Source: Bacillota bacterium
Lineage (GTDB): Bacteria; Bacillota; Clostridia; Christensenellales; Aristaeellaceae
Direction of reading: 5' to 3'
NCBI GenBank assembly: GCA_023459275.1
Contig: JAEWVC010000080.1
Location: 1-28,685, forward strand
DNA length: 28,685 nucleotides
Shown: positions 1 to 7,685 of the stretch, piece after piece
Position numbering within the stretch: the first letter of the stretch is position 1
Layout of the letters: every line of letters starts with the position of its first letter
Position numbers and translations under genes: made by a program
Notes under the pieces: model-generated
What the model saw: the letters and a program-made list of their open reading frames with translations, nothing else
The model's database searches: none
What the model was told of the DNA's origin: nothing

Positions 1-13
1 ATTTGGCGGCAAG

Positions 14-35
14 GGAACTTTTTTAAAAAAGTTCC
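14..35. terminator. Terminator-like palindrome upstream of the first gene
   Basis: A perfect 22-nt palindrome made of GGAAC, six T, six A and GTTCC, flanked by further G/C pairs. There is no T-run after it, so it is not a classical intrinsic terminator, but the same design (G-rich outer stem, T-run and A-run at the tip) recurs at 7213-7246 after the permease operon. It probably ends a gene that lies to the left of the window. Confidence 0.45.
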
Positions 36-88
36 GTTCCCGCACCCATCTCTCAAAAACTTCATTTGGGAAGTATAAGGGGGAGACC

Positions 89-1915
89 ATGGTGCAAACT
101 GCCGTAATCCCGCCGGGCCGGATGAAGATTGTGCTCAACAAGTTGCGCACGTATCTTGGCAAGCCTCAAAACGCGATTCTGCTTCTGCTGGGCATCGTGC
201 TCACGTTCTCCACCATTGCGCCGATGGTATCCATCATCAAGGACACTGTCACCGTACACCCGGGGTCGGTGGACGCGCATTACACGGGCCTTACCGAGGG
301 GTACACCCTGTATAACTGGCAGGATTTGTTTTTCGGCAAGCTGAGCCAGATCAATCTGTGGACTCCCTTGTGGAATTCCCTTCTGCTTTCAGTCTTTTCC
401 TGTTTTTTTTCCATCGTCTACGGCGGCGTGTTCGCCTACCTGGTCACACGCACCAACCTGAAATTCAAAAAATACCTAAGCGCCATCTTCATTTTCCCTT
501 ACATTATGCCCCAGTGGACCCTGGCTGTGGTCTGGCAGAACGTGTTCTCCAGCCGTGTTGTGACGGGCACCTCCAATGGGCTGCTGGCCGCCCTGTTCGG
601 CGTAAAGATGCCCCTGTGGTGGTGCCAGGGGCTGTTCCCCAGCGTGGTGGTGCTGGGGCTGCATTACGCGCCTTTTGCCTATATCCTGATCGGCGGCATC
701 TTCCGTAACATGGACGCCAACCTGGAAGAGGCGGCCACCATCCTCAATACCCCGAGATTGAAAACCTTCCTGCGGGTAACGCTGCCCATGGTCAAGCCCG
801 CGGTCCTGAGCACCATCCTGCTGGTATTTTCCAGCTCCATGGGTTCCTATCCCGTTCCCCATTACCTGAACCTGACCACCCTGTGCACCAAGTATGTGCA
901 GATGGGTGAAAAGCGCGTGGGCGAGGCCAGCATCCTGGCCATTATCATGATCATCTTCGGTATCCTGATCCTGCTGGTGAACCAGAACACCACAGGCGGC
1001 AGGAAAAACTATACGACTGTTACGGGCAAGTCCGGGCAAAGCAGCAAGGTGAACCTGGGCAAAGCCGGAAAATATATCATTGCTATCCTATTTATCGTAC
1101 TTACGCTGTTTACAAGCCTTTTCCCCATCCTGACCTTTGCGGTGGAGACCTTCCTGCCCAACCCCGGCGACTACAGTTTTTTGACCGCCGGCGTGGCGGG
1201 AAACCTGACCGGCAAATGGTGGCTGACGCCTGAAAACATCACGGAAAACGGGATGTACGGGCAAAAGGGCATCCTTTTCAACTCCACCATATGGAACGCC
1301 TTTGTGGGCACGGTAATCGTGGCGGTGGCCTGCGCACTGGTTGCCGGCACCATTGGGCTGCTGGTGGGCTACTGCGTCAGCAAAAACCGCAGGAGCAAAT
1401 GGGCCGCCTATGTCAACAGCATGGCGTTCCTGCCCTATCTGATGCCCTCCCTGGCGGTGGGTGTGGCCTTCTTCGTGTTCGGCTCCTCCTTGGGCATCTT
1501 CAATACCTTCCTGCTCCTGATCCTGGCCGGCGTGGTAAAGTATATCCCCTTTGCCAGCAGGAGCGCCCTCAATTCCATGATGCAGCTGAGCAACGAGATC
1601 GAGGAAGCCGCCATCATCCAAAACATCCCCTGGCACAAGCGGATGCTGCGCATCATTATCCCCATCCAGAAGTCCTCCATCATGAGCGGATATCTGCTGC
1701 CCTTCATGACCTGCCTTCGGGAACTGACGCTGTTCATGCTGCTGTGCTCCCAGACAAAGATCATTACCACGCTGCTGGATTACTTTGATGAAATGGGCCT
1801 GTACGCCTTCTCCAGCGGCATCAACCTGATATTGATCCTGTTCATCCTGATCTGCAACGCATTGGTCAATAAGCTGACGGGCGCCAGCCTGGACAAGGGA
1901 ATCGGAGGGAACTAA
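89..1915 (+). CDS. ABC transporter permease, fused two-domain type (FbpB/ThiP-like)
   Basis: A 608-residue inner-membrane protein that would form the whole transmembrane channel of an importer. Two halves, about residues 30-300 and 325-600, each carry about six hydrophobic segments and one EAA-type coupling loop that docks on the ATPase: EEAATILNTP near 213-222 and EEAAIIQNIP near 505-514. This duplicated arrangement is typical of ferric-iron, thiamine and phosphonate-type permeases, and also occurs in sugar or organic-ion importers of Clostridia, so the substrate cannot be read from the family. The ATG at 89 follows an AGGGGGAG box with rather short spacing; an ATG at 122 is a less likely alternative. 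The ATPase gene follows after 1 bp. No binding protein for this system is visible; it may lie just left of the window. Confidence 0.85.
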   Translation: MVQTAVIPPGRMKIVLNKLRTYLGKPQNAILLLLGIVLTFSTIAPMVSIIKDTVTVHPGSVDAHYTGLTEGYTLYNWQDLFFGKLSQINLWTPLWNSLLLSVFSCFFSIVYGGVFAYLVTRTNLKFKKYLSAIFIFPYIMPQWTLAVVWQNVFSSRVVTGTSNGLLAALFGVKMPLWWCQGLFPSVVVLGLHYAPFAYILIGGIFRNMDANLEEAATILNTPRLKTFLRVTLPMVKPAVLSTILLVFSSSMGSYPVPHYLNLTTLCTKYVQMGEKRVGEASILAIIMIIFGILILLVNQNTTGGRKNYTTVTGKSGQSSKVNLGKAGKYIIAILFIVLTLFTSLFPILTFAVETFLPNPGDYSFLTAGVAGNLTGKWWLTPENITENGMYGQKGILFNSTIWNAFVGTVIVAVACALVAGTIGLLVGYCVSKNRRSKWAAYVNSMAFLPYLMPSLAVGVAFFVFGSSLGIFNTFLLLILAGVVKYIPFASRSALNSMMQLSNEIEEAAIIQNIPWHKRMLRIIIPIQKSSIMSGYLLPFMTCLRELTLFMLLCSQTKIITTLLDYFDEMGLYAFSSGINLILILFILICNALVNKLTGASLDKGIGGN

Positions 1916-1916
1916 T

Positions 1917-3539
1917 ATGGCGGAAATCGTGCTGACAAACGTCGTGAAACGCTGGGGCCAGTTTTATGCGGTGGACAACCTGAACCTTACAATCGAGGAC
2001 AACGCCTTTGTAACGCTGCTGGGCCCCTCCGGCTGCGGCAAGACCACCACCCTGCGCATGATCGCCGGGCTGGAAACGCCCACCTCGGGCCGCATCACCA
2101 TCGATGGCGTGCCCGTATTCGACAGCGAAATGGGCATCAACGTTCCGGCCAACAGCCGCAAGGTGGGCTTCCTGTTCCAGAACTACGCGCTGTGGCCCAA
2201 CATGACCGTGTATCAAAACATCTCCTTCGGCCTTTCCAACATCAAGGAGGAACTGCCGGATACCGATTTTGAGGCAAAAAACGCCGCCAGGCTGCGCAAG
2301 ATTCTGGAAAAACCGGAAGATGTGGCCGCAATGATCAGCGAATCCTCCGGAAAAGACGGGAAGCCCGATGGGGCCAAAGCGCTGCTGCGCCTGATGGACA
2401 CGTTTGAAATCTCGCAATACACCGCCAAAACGCTGATGGGATACGACCTTGGCAAATCCCCGGAGATCGTAAGGCGGCTGGAAGGCGTGCTTGCAGCCCG
2501 GCAGGAAAAGCACGCGGCGTCGGGGCTTTCCCTGAATGAAAGCTTTGAAATAACAAAGAACGGCGCGGTGCAGAAAAGCGTCCGCAAGCTTAACAAGGAA
2601 GAAATCGATCTCATCGTGCGCCGGGTGGCCCGTATCGTCAAGATCGGCATGTTTATGGACCGCTACCCCAGCGAGCTCTCAGGCGGCCAGCAGCAGCGGG
2701 TGGCCATCGCCCGCACGCTGGCTCCCGGGCCCAAGGTACTCTTTATGGACGAGCCGCTGTCTAACCTGGACGCCAAGCTGCGCCTGGAGATGCGCTCGGA
2801 GCTGCAGCGGCTGCACCTGAACACCGGCAGCACCTTCATCTACGTGACCCACGACCAGTTGGAAGCCATGACGCTGGCCACCAAGATCTGCCTGATGGAC
2901 AACGGCGTTTTGCAGCAGTACGATGAGCCCATGACCCTCTACAACCGCCCCGGCAACCTCTTCGCGGCGGACTTTGTGGGCAATCCCGCCATCAACTTCA
3001 TCGAGGCCTCCGGCAGGCAGCAGCCCGACGGCACGCTGTCCCTGTCGCTGCTGGGCGGATTGCAGGCATCGTTCCAGCCCTTGGATGGCATCGATATCGG
3101 CAAGTGGTATGACCGGGTGACGCAGGAGGAAAGGGACAGGCGCGCCGCGGAGGATGCCATCCGCAAAGGCGCCAAAGGCGTGGAAAAGGGCAACAAGGAC
3201 ACAGCCTTTAAATACCGCGTCGCCAAGGTGGACGAGGACGCTTTTGAGAGCGACGCCCCGGTCACGGAGGAGGATTTCGTGCTGGGCGTCCGCCCCGAAT
3301 TCCTGCGCATCCGGGAGGATGGCGCCCTGGAGGCCGAGGTTTTCAGCGCCATGCCCACCGGCATGGAGACAACGGTCCGCCTCCGCATCGGCCGCTATTT
3401 GCTCACCGGCGTGGTGTTTGGCGGCGTGCTGTACAGGATCGGCCAAAAAATAAGGCTGGACTTTTTGGAAGGGAATCTCCTGCTGTTCAGCCGCAAAAAT
3501 GGCCTGGCCATCACCCAGGGAACGCTGCACATCCTGTAA
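1917..3539 (+). CDS. ABC transporter ATP-binding protein with two large insertions
   Basis: Cytoplasmic ATPase of the MalK/PotA/FbpC group that powers the preceding permease. Walker A GPSGCGKTT is at residues 36-44, the Q-loop Gln at 88, the signature LSGGQQQR at 254-261, Walker B with D278 and E279, and the switch His at 312. A C-terminal TOBE-like region contains GVRPEFLRI. Every catalytic motif is intact. The length is odd: 540 residues against about 350-370 for the family. The gap from Q-loop to signature is about 166 residues, whereas MalK has roughly 50, so some 110 charged, helix-rich residues are inserted into the helical subdomain that touches the permease. A second charged insertion of about 60 residues lies near 395-450, before the TOBE motif. 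The start is supported by CGGAGGGA seven bases upstream. A terminator follows at 3571. Confidence 0.88.
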   Translation: MAEIVLTNVVKRWGQFYAVDNLNLTIEDNAFVTLLGPSGCGKTTTLRMIAGLETPTSGRITIDGVPVFDSEMGINVPANSRKVGFLFQNYALWPNMTVYQNISFGLSNIKEELPDTDFEAKNAARLRKILEKPEDVAAMISESSGKDGKPDGAKALLRLMDTFEISQYTAKTLMGYDLGKSPEIVRRLEGVLAARQEKHAASGLSLNESFEITKNGAVQKSVRKLNKEEIDLIVRRVARIVKIGMFMDRYPSELSGGQQQRVAIARTLAPGPKVLFMDEPLSNLDAKLRLEMRSELQRLHLNTGSTFIYVTHDQLEAMTLATKICLMDNGVLQQYDEPMTLYNRPGNLFAADFVGNPAINFIEASGRQQPDGTLSLSLLGGLQASFQPLDGIDIGKWYDRVTQEERDRRAAEDAIRKGAKGVEKGNKDTAFKYRVAKVDEDAFESDAPVTEEDFVLGVRPEFLRIREDGALEAEVFSAMPTGMETTVRLRIGRYLLTGVVFGGVLYRIGQKIRLDFLEGNLLLFSRKNGLAITQGTLHIL

Positions 3540-3570
3540 TTTTTCCCATGCATAGATCCTGACGCAATTG

Positions 3571-3621
3571 TGCCGGGTTTGCGGAAACCGTTCCGCAAGC
3601 CCGGCATTTTGGTTGATTTTT
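3571..3621 (+). terminator. Intrinsic terminator after the ATPase gene
   Basis: A 16-bp stem (3571-3586 with 3591-3606, one G-T wobble) with an ACCG loop is followed by TTTT, GGTTGA and TTTTT. It separates the permease/ATPase pair from the binding-protein gene, which has its own promoter. Confidence 0.75.
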
Positions 3622-3638
3622 GCCCAGAACGATAAGTT

Positions 3639-3667
3639 TTGCAATGAATTAGCAATCTTTCTATATA
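3639..3667 (+). promoter_or_regulatory. Predicted SigA-type promoter of the binding-protein operon
   Basis: TTGCAA (3639-3644), a 17-bp spacer and TATATA (3662-3667), in an A/T-rich patch directly after a terminator. Transcription would begin near 3674, leaving a leader of about 90 nt before the ATG at 3762. Each box has 4 of 6 consensus matches. Confidence 0.55.
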
Positions 3668-3684
3668 TACCTCCCCGCAAAAAC

Positions 3685-3694
3685 AGTGTACACT
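3685..3694. promoter_or_regulatory. Candidate operator palindrome in the binding-protein leader
   Basis: AGTGTACACT is a perfect 10-bp palindrome starting about 11 bp after the predicted transcription start. Its place fits a repressor site, but a 10-bp palindrome can also occur by chance and the protein that would bind it is not known. Confidence 0.3.
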
Positions 3695-3761
3695 TGTCTC
3701 AGCAAAGGCGGCAGGGATTACCGCCGGCACGGCAACGACAACAATATAAGGAGGGTATCGG

Positions 3762-5027
3762 ATGAAACGGATTCTTGTGGCTCTTTTGGCATTGGCGCTG
3801 ATTCTCCCGGCTTTTTCCATGGCCGCCGCCGAGGAAGCGGTAAACATCAAAGTTTTCCACTACATGGCGCAGGCCACCAAGCAAGCCGGCCTGGACGCCA
3901 TCGAGGCGGCCTACACCGCGGCGCACCCTAACGTGACCTTTACCAATATCTACTACAACCAGGGCACCGACTACTTCCCGCAGCTTTCCACGGCCCTGTC
4001 CTCCGGGGACCAGCCCAACATCATCATGGGCAATCCGGGCCTGTATCCCGATCTGGTTTCGGAAGGCTTTGTCATGGACCTGACCGAAAATGGGACCATT
4101 AATGGCCTGAACCTGCCCAGCGGCGACCTGGGTGATGTTTCGTCCAATGGCAAGATCTACGGCTTCCCCATCGACTTCAAGAGCTGGGGCATCTTCTACA
4201 ACAAGACCATTTTCAGCGAGCTTGGTTTGACTGAGCCCACCACTTTGACAGAGCTCAACGCGCTGCAGGATAAGCTCATCGCCGCCGGGTATGATCCTTA
4301 TGTCCGCAGCTTTGGCGACGCGGTGTACGGCGACATCGAAATGCGCAACACCGTATGGCCCCGCGCCCTGGCCGCCGGAAACAAGGATCTTTTTGAAAAG
4401 CTGATGAATGGCGAAGGGAAATTCACGGATTATCCCTACTTTGCCGAAGCGCTTCAAAATTGGACCCAGCGGATGGTGGCGCCCCGCGCGGACGACATGA
4501 GCAACACCCAGGACATGGCTTTGGAGATCTTCGCCGCCGGCGGAGCAGCTATGCGGTATGACGGCACCTGGTGCATCGGCGATCTGCTCAAGAAAAACCC
4601 CGGCTTTGAAATCGGCTTCTTCGTAGCCCCCATCGACGATAACAGCTCCGCGAAGCTGAACGTGCAGGTGGACCAGGCCTTCATGGTGAACCCCCAGGCC
4701 GCGCACAGCGACGTTGCCCTGAACTTCATGGAGTACTGGATCACCGAGGGCGTCGCCTGGTCTGAAATGTCCCAGATGCCACTGCTGACCGGCGTCACCT
4801 CCGACAAGCTCCTTCCCCTGGTCAAGACCCTGGCCGAAATCAAGGCCTCCGGCAACATCGCCCATTACGGCGACTTCACCAAGCCCTTCAGCACCGCCTT
4901 CACCAAGGCCTGGCGCACGGAACTGACCGCCTATGCCGAGAGCGTATTGACCGGCGGCACCATGACCGTGGACGAGTGCCTTGCCAACCTGCAGAAGGCC
5001 TTTGACGAAGCCATCGCGCTGAACTGA
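3762..5027 (+). CDS. Sugar ABC transporter substrate-binding protein (family 1)
   Basis: A 421-residue extracellular solute-binding protein that would deliver a carbohydrate to the MalF/MalG-type permeases encoded downstream. Residues 1-24 form a signal peptide (MKRIL, a leucine/alanine core, then SMAAA before EE). The rest has the layout of family 1 sugar-binding proteins, including the hinge-like stretch IYGFPIDFKSWGIFYNK near 135-150 and FMVNPQAAH near 307. There is no cysteine in the signal region, so it lacks the lipobox that anchors most binding proteins of Gram-positive bacteria; cleavage by signal peptidase I and release, or retention behind an outer layer, is implied. AAGGAGGG lies eight bases before the ATG. 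It is followed by a hairpin-rich block that may let it be made in excess over the permeases, as is usual for such systems. Confidence 0.9.
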   Translation: MKRILVALLALALILPAFSMAAAEEAVNIKVFHYMAQATKQAGLDAIEAAYTAAHPNVTFTNIYYNQGTDYFPQLSTALSSGDQPNIIMGNPGLYPDLVSEGFVMDLTENGTINGLNLPSGDLGDVSSNGKIYGFPIDFKSWGIFYNKTIFSELGLTEPTTLTELNALQDKLIAAGYDPYVRSFGDAVYGDIEMRNTVWPRALAAGNKDLFEKLMNGEGKFTDYPYFAEALQNWTQRMVAPRADDMSNTQDMALEIFAAGGAAMRYDGTWCIGDLLKKNPGFEIGFFVAPIDDNSSAKLNVQVDQAFMVNPQAAHSDVALNFMEYWITEGVAWSEMSQMPLLTGVTSDKLLPLVKTLAEIKASGNIAHYGDFTKPFSTAFTKAWRTELTAYAESVLTGGTMTVDECLANLQKAFDEAIALN

Positions 5028-5040
5028 GCTTCCACCCCTG

Positions 5041-5400
5041 ATTGTTTTAAGACAGCGGGACCGCCCGCGCGGCGCGCGCGGGCGGCATCAGACCATCAAC
5101 AAAGTCTGACCAATATTCGGGGATGCATTGAAGGGGCAGGCCCCTTCAATTGAAATCGTGTCGCCCGGCTTCGCTGGGCGCGCGGGGCGCTTGCGAAGCA
5201 AGCATTCCTTACACTTTTTGCCGACCGCGAACCCTATATCGCGTAAGCGACGCGCACGGCGGTGGGGGTTCGCAGGCAAAAAGTGTACGCCCGCAAAAGT
5301 GAATTTTCGCTTTTGCGGGACCTCCGTCAAAATAGGCACTATTTTGACGGACTGCGGACCGCCCGCGCGGCGTGCGCGGGCGGCCGCTTTCTAAAACGAA
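5041..5400. repeat. Hairpin mosaic flanked by direct copies of a GC palindrome
   Basis: The 398-bp gap between binding protein and permease holds no convincing gene but is almost wholly inverted repeats. A 10-bp-stem hairpin CCGCCCGCGC/GCGCGGGCGG occurs at 5061-5085 and again at 5359-5383, the same but for one loop base. Between the copies lie stems at 5128-5149 (TTGAAGGGGC/GCCCCTTCAA), 5189-5203, 5211-5234 with 5264-5286 (about 21 bp, imperfect), 5290-5319 (CCCGCAAAAG/CTTTTGCGGG) and 5324-5350 (11 bp). Open frames here on both strands merely read through the palindromes. It may be a repetitive extragenic or MITE-like element, or an mRNA-stabilising block within the operon. I see no transposase ends or clear target duplication. 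Confidence 0.7.
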
Positions 5401-5425
5401 TTTTCCATGCGGGAGCTGATCGTAT

Positions 5426-6319
5426 ATGATCGCCATGAAACCGGGGCGTTCCCTTCCAAGGCGCAGGCTGTCCAGATACGCCGTTCGCGAGCATGGGGGC
5501 AATATTCTGTTCATGCTGCCCGCGTTTCTCCTTTTCGCTTACGTCGTGCTCATCCCTTTTCTCCAAAGCATCCCTGTATCCTTCACGGATAAAAAGGCCT
5601 TGTTCGCCAATTCCTGGAATTTTGTCGGCTTTGATAACTATATCAAGCTCCTTAAAAGCTCCTCCTTTCAGGACAGCTTCCTGCATACCGTGCAGTTCAC
5701 CGCCGTGTATATCGTAGGCGCCAACGCGCTGGGCCTCACGCTGGCGCTGATGCTCTGGCGCACCGGCCGGTTCAACAACGTGGTCAGGACGCTGCTGTTC
5801 ATGCCCTTCACCGTGTCTCTGGTGGCCTCCACCAAGGTATGGAGCTACGTGTATACCGATGTTCTCTCCGCCATCACGGGGCTGCCCAGCCCGCTGGGCA
5901 TCTCCTCCCAGGTGATCTATGGCCTTTCCTTCATCGCCATTTGGCGGGACATGGGCTACTGCATGCTGATCTATATCGCCGCGCTGCAGTCGGTGCCCAT
6001 GGAATACTACGAGGCTGCCAGCGTGGAGGGCGCCGGCTTCTGGCATTCCCTCCGGCATATCACCATCCCCATGATCGTTCCCGCCTTCACCGCCAATGTG
6101 ACGCTGCTGCTCTCCTGGGGCCTCCGGTGCTTTGACTATTCTCAGATGGTTATCAACATGAAGACCGCAAATACCACCGCGGTGTTTGTATACGAATACA
6201 TCTTCGGCAACTCCAGGGCAGGCCTGGGCCAGGCCGGAGCCATTATCCTGACGCTGGTGCTGGTGCTCTTAACAAACGTTGTCACCACCATATTGCGCAG
6301 GCGGGAGGTGGAACTGTAA
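5426..6319 (+). CDS. Sugar ABC transporter permease, MalF/UgpA type
   Basis: A 297-residue membrane protein, one half of the channel partnered with the next gene. It has about six hydrophobic segments and the EAA loop YYEAASVEGAGFWHSLRHI near residues 194-212, ending in TIPMIVPAF, which is diagnostic for the carbohydrate-uptake-1 (MalF-like) group. The ATG at 5426 has GGGAG about 11 bases before it; an in-frame ATG at 5435 is possible. The stop overlaps the start of the next gene (TAATG). The matching binding protein is 5' of the hairpin block. No ATPase accompanies these permeases, so a shared MsmK/MsmX-type ATPase elsewhere, or less likely the long ATPase at 1917-3539, would be needed. Confidence 0.88.
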   Translation: MIAMKPGRSLPRRRLSRYAVREHGGNILFMLPAFLLFAYVVLIPFLQSIPVSFTDKKALFANSWNFVGFDNYIKLLKSSSFQDSFLHTVQFTAVYIVGANALGLTLALMLWRTGRFNNVVRTLLFMPFTVSLVASTKVWSYVYTDVLSAITGLPSPLGISSQVIYGLSFIAIWRDMGYCMLIYIAALQSVPMEYYEAASVEGAGFWHSLRHITIPMIVPAFTANVTLLLSWGLRCFDYSQMVINMKTANTTAVFVYEYIFGNSRAGLGQAGAIILTLVLVLLTNVVTTILRRREVEL

Positions 6320-7194
6320 TGGCTGAGATCAACGCGCCCCTCTTAAGGCACGCCGGCGGCAGCAGGAGCAGATCACTGCTTTCAAACACGCTGCGGATCG
6401 CCTTTATCCTGACCGTCACAGCTATCGTGCTGGTCCCCTTCTATATCAGCCTTCTTTACTCCCTCAAAAGCCACTCGGACATCTGCCTGAACCGCCTGGC
6501 CTGGCCGCAAACCCCCACCCTGGAAAATTATCTTCGTGTCATCAAGGAAAACAAATACGTGGCCATCGGTTTCAAAAACAGCATTCTGACCACCATTCCC
6601 ACCGTGCTGATCCTGCTGTTCTCCACTTCCATGGCCTCCTTCGTGCTGGCGCGCAACAACGGCCGCTTCTATAAAATCATGTACTCCGTGTTCATCAGCG
6701 GCATTCTGGTGCCCTTCCAGTGCATTATGCTAGCCCTGTATGTCAACATGTATCGGGCCGGGCTCACCAGTTCCAACGGCGGCTTCATCATCGCCAGGTC
6801 GGGATTTCAAATCTCCATCAGCATCCTCACGGTGACGGGCTTCGTCAAGGGCGTACCCAGAGATCTGGAGGAGGCGGCAGCCATTGACGGCTGCGGAAAG
6901 TTCCGCACCTTTTGGCAGATTGTGTTCCCGCTGATGACCCCCGTCAACGTGACCCAGGCGGTATTGAACACGCTGTTCGTGTGGAACGATTACAGCGTGG
7001 CCGTGGTGCTCCTGCGGGAGGATCACAGCCGCACCCTCCCCCTGGCGCAGATCATGTATTTCGGAGAAAACATGACGGAGCTCAACCTGGCCTTTGCTTT
7101 CTTTATGCTGGCCATGATCCCCATCCTTATCCTCTACCTGTGTACCCAGCGGTTCATCGTATCCGGCATCATGTCCGGCGCGGTGAAGGGGTAG
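6319..7194 (+). CDS. Sugar ABC transporter permease, MalG/AraQ type
   Basis: A 291-residue membrane protein with six predicted segments, the partner of the preceding permease. The EAA loop EEAAAIDGCGKFRTFWQIVFP lies near residues 184-204, and the C-terminus RFIVSGIMSGAVKG is the usual ending of MalG-type permeases. The stretch VPFYISLLYSLKS near the first segment is also typical. Its ATG overlaps the preceding stop by one base, indicating translational coupling. A terminator-like hairpin follows 18 bp after the stop. Confidence 0.9.
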   Translation: MAEINAPLLRHAGGSRSRSLLSNTLRIAFILTVTAIVLVPFYISLLYSLKSHSDICLNRLAWPQTPTLENYLRVIKENKYVAIGFKNSILTTIPTVLILLFSTSMASFVLARNNGRFYKIMYSVFISGILVPFQCIMLALYVNMYRAGLTSSNGGFIIARSGFQISISILTVTGFVKGVPRDLEEAAAIDGCGKFRTFWQIVFPLMTPVNVTQAVLNTLFVWNDYSVAVVLLREDHSRTLPLAQIMYFGENMTELNLAFAFFMLAMIPILILYLCTQRFIVSGIMSGAVKG

Positions 7195-7212
7195 GCCGGC
7201 ATCGGATGATGC

Positions 7213-7246
7213 GGGAAGGGGGCTTTTTGAAAAAAGCCCCCTTCCC
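7213..7246 (+). terminator. Terminator-like hairpin after the sugar permease operon
   Basis: A 16-bp perfect complement (GGGAAGGGGGCTTTTT with AAAAAGCCCCCTTCCC) around a two-base centre, 18 bp after the MalG-type stop. No T-run follows it. Same architecture as the palindrome at 14-35. Confidence 0.6.
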
Positions 7247-7329
7247 CTGTTCGGCTTGCGCAATCGCCGCTCTGGTTTGCTGCTGAAGCTTAGTTTCCTG
7301 TTAAAGAAATGTTCACGTATTCATTTTTG

Positions 7330-7500
7330 ACACAGGCTTCCGCCTCCTCCCCGGGTTCAGGGGGGTGCACTCCGGAGCCGCGTGCCGCCTGTGGCGGATG
7401 AAGCGAGGCGGAGAAGGCTTGCAAAACGAACCGCATGAGCGAAAGCGAAATGCGGCGACGATTGATCAAGTTAATGAGGGGGGGATATCGAAATCCCCCC
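7330..7500. other. Structured non-coding stretch between transporter and regulator
   Basis: Part of a 491-bp gap without a credible gene. Visible structure: arms near 7335-7346 and 7405-7418 (CCGCCTC with GAGGCGG), a CCGCC/GGCGG hairpin at 7385-7397, CCGCAT/ATGCGG at 7431-7455 enclosing GCGAAAGC, and an 8-bp stem GGGGGGAT/ATCCCCCC at 7479-7500. It lies before the promoter at 7612, so it is not the leader of the response regulator. It resembles an extragenic repeat more than any riboswitch I know. From 7501 to 7611 I see nothing further. Confidence 0.4.
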
Positions 7501-7611
7501 TGCTCCCTCCTGCGTCCTTATCACCCCGCTGCGGCAATTCCATGATATATCTGGGAGGCCTTGGGCTACAAATAATCCACATGCTTCCATTTCTCCATAT
7601 GAGGAGCATGA

Positions 7612-7640
7612 TTGCCTGAAAGTATGCTTTTTGATATAAT
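7612..7640 (+). promoter_or_regulatory. Predicted SigA-type promoter of the two-component operon
   Basis: TTGCCT (7612-7617), a 17-bp spacer and a perfect TATAAT (7635-7640). Transcription would begin near 7647, about 40 nt before the response-regulator ATG. Confidence 0.7.
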
Positions 7641-7685
7641 CATTGCAAGCAGGATGAGAAATGAAATAAGGGCAAGGGGAGAAAG

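Noticed and set aside
3699..4865. Minus-strand open frame of 388 codons
   Set aside because: Antisense to the binding-protein gene, which has a signal peptide, ribosome binding site and promoter; low-complexity G/H/V-rich translation.
5088..5394. Small open frames on both strands in the gap between binding protein and permease
   Set aside because: They simply translate the stacked inverted repeats; mirrored frames of similar length on both strands are a by-product of palindromes.
7330..7500. Riboswitch in front of the two-component operon
   Set aside because: The structured block is upstream of the best promoter (7612-7640), and no known riboswitch core is recognisable.
7365..7619. An 84-codon plus-strand frame in the gap before the response regulator
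   Set aside because: It crosses the hairpins and ends on top of the promoter of the response-regulator operon, with no ribosome binding site or recognisable protein.
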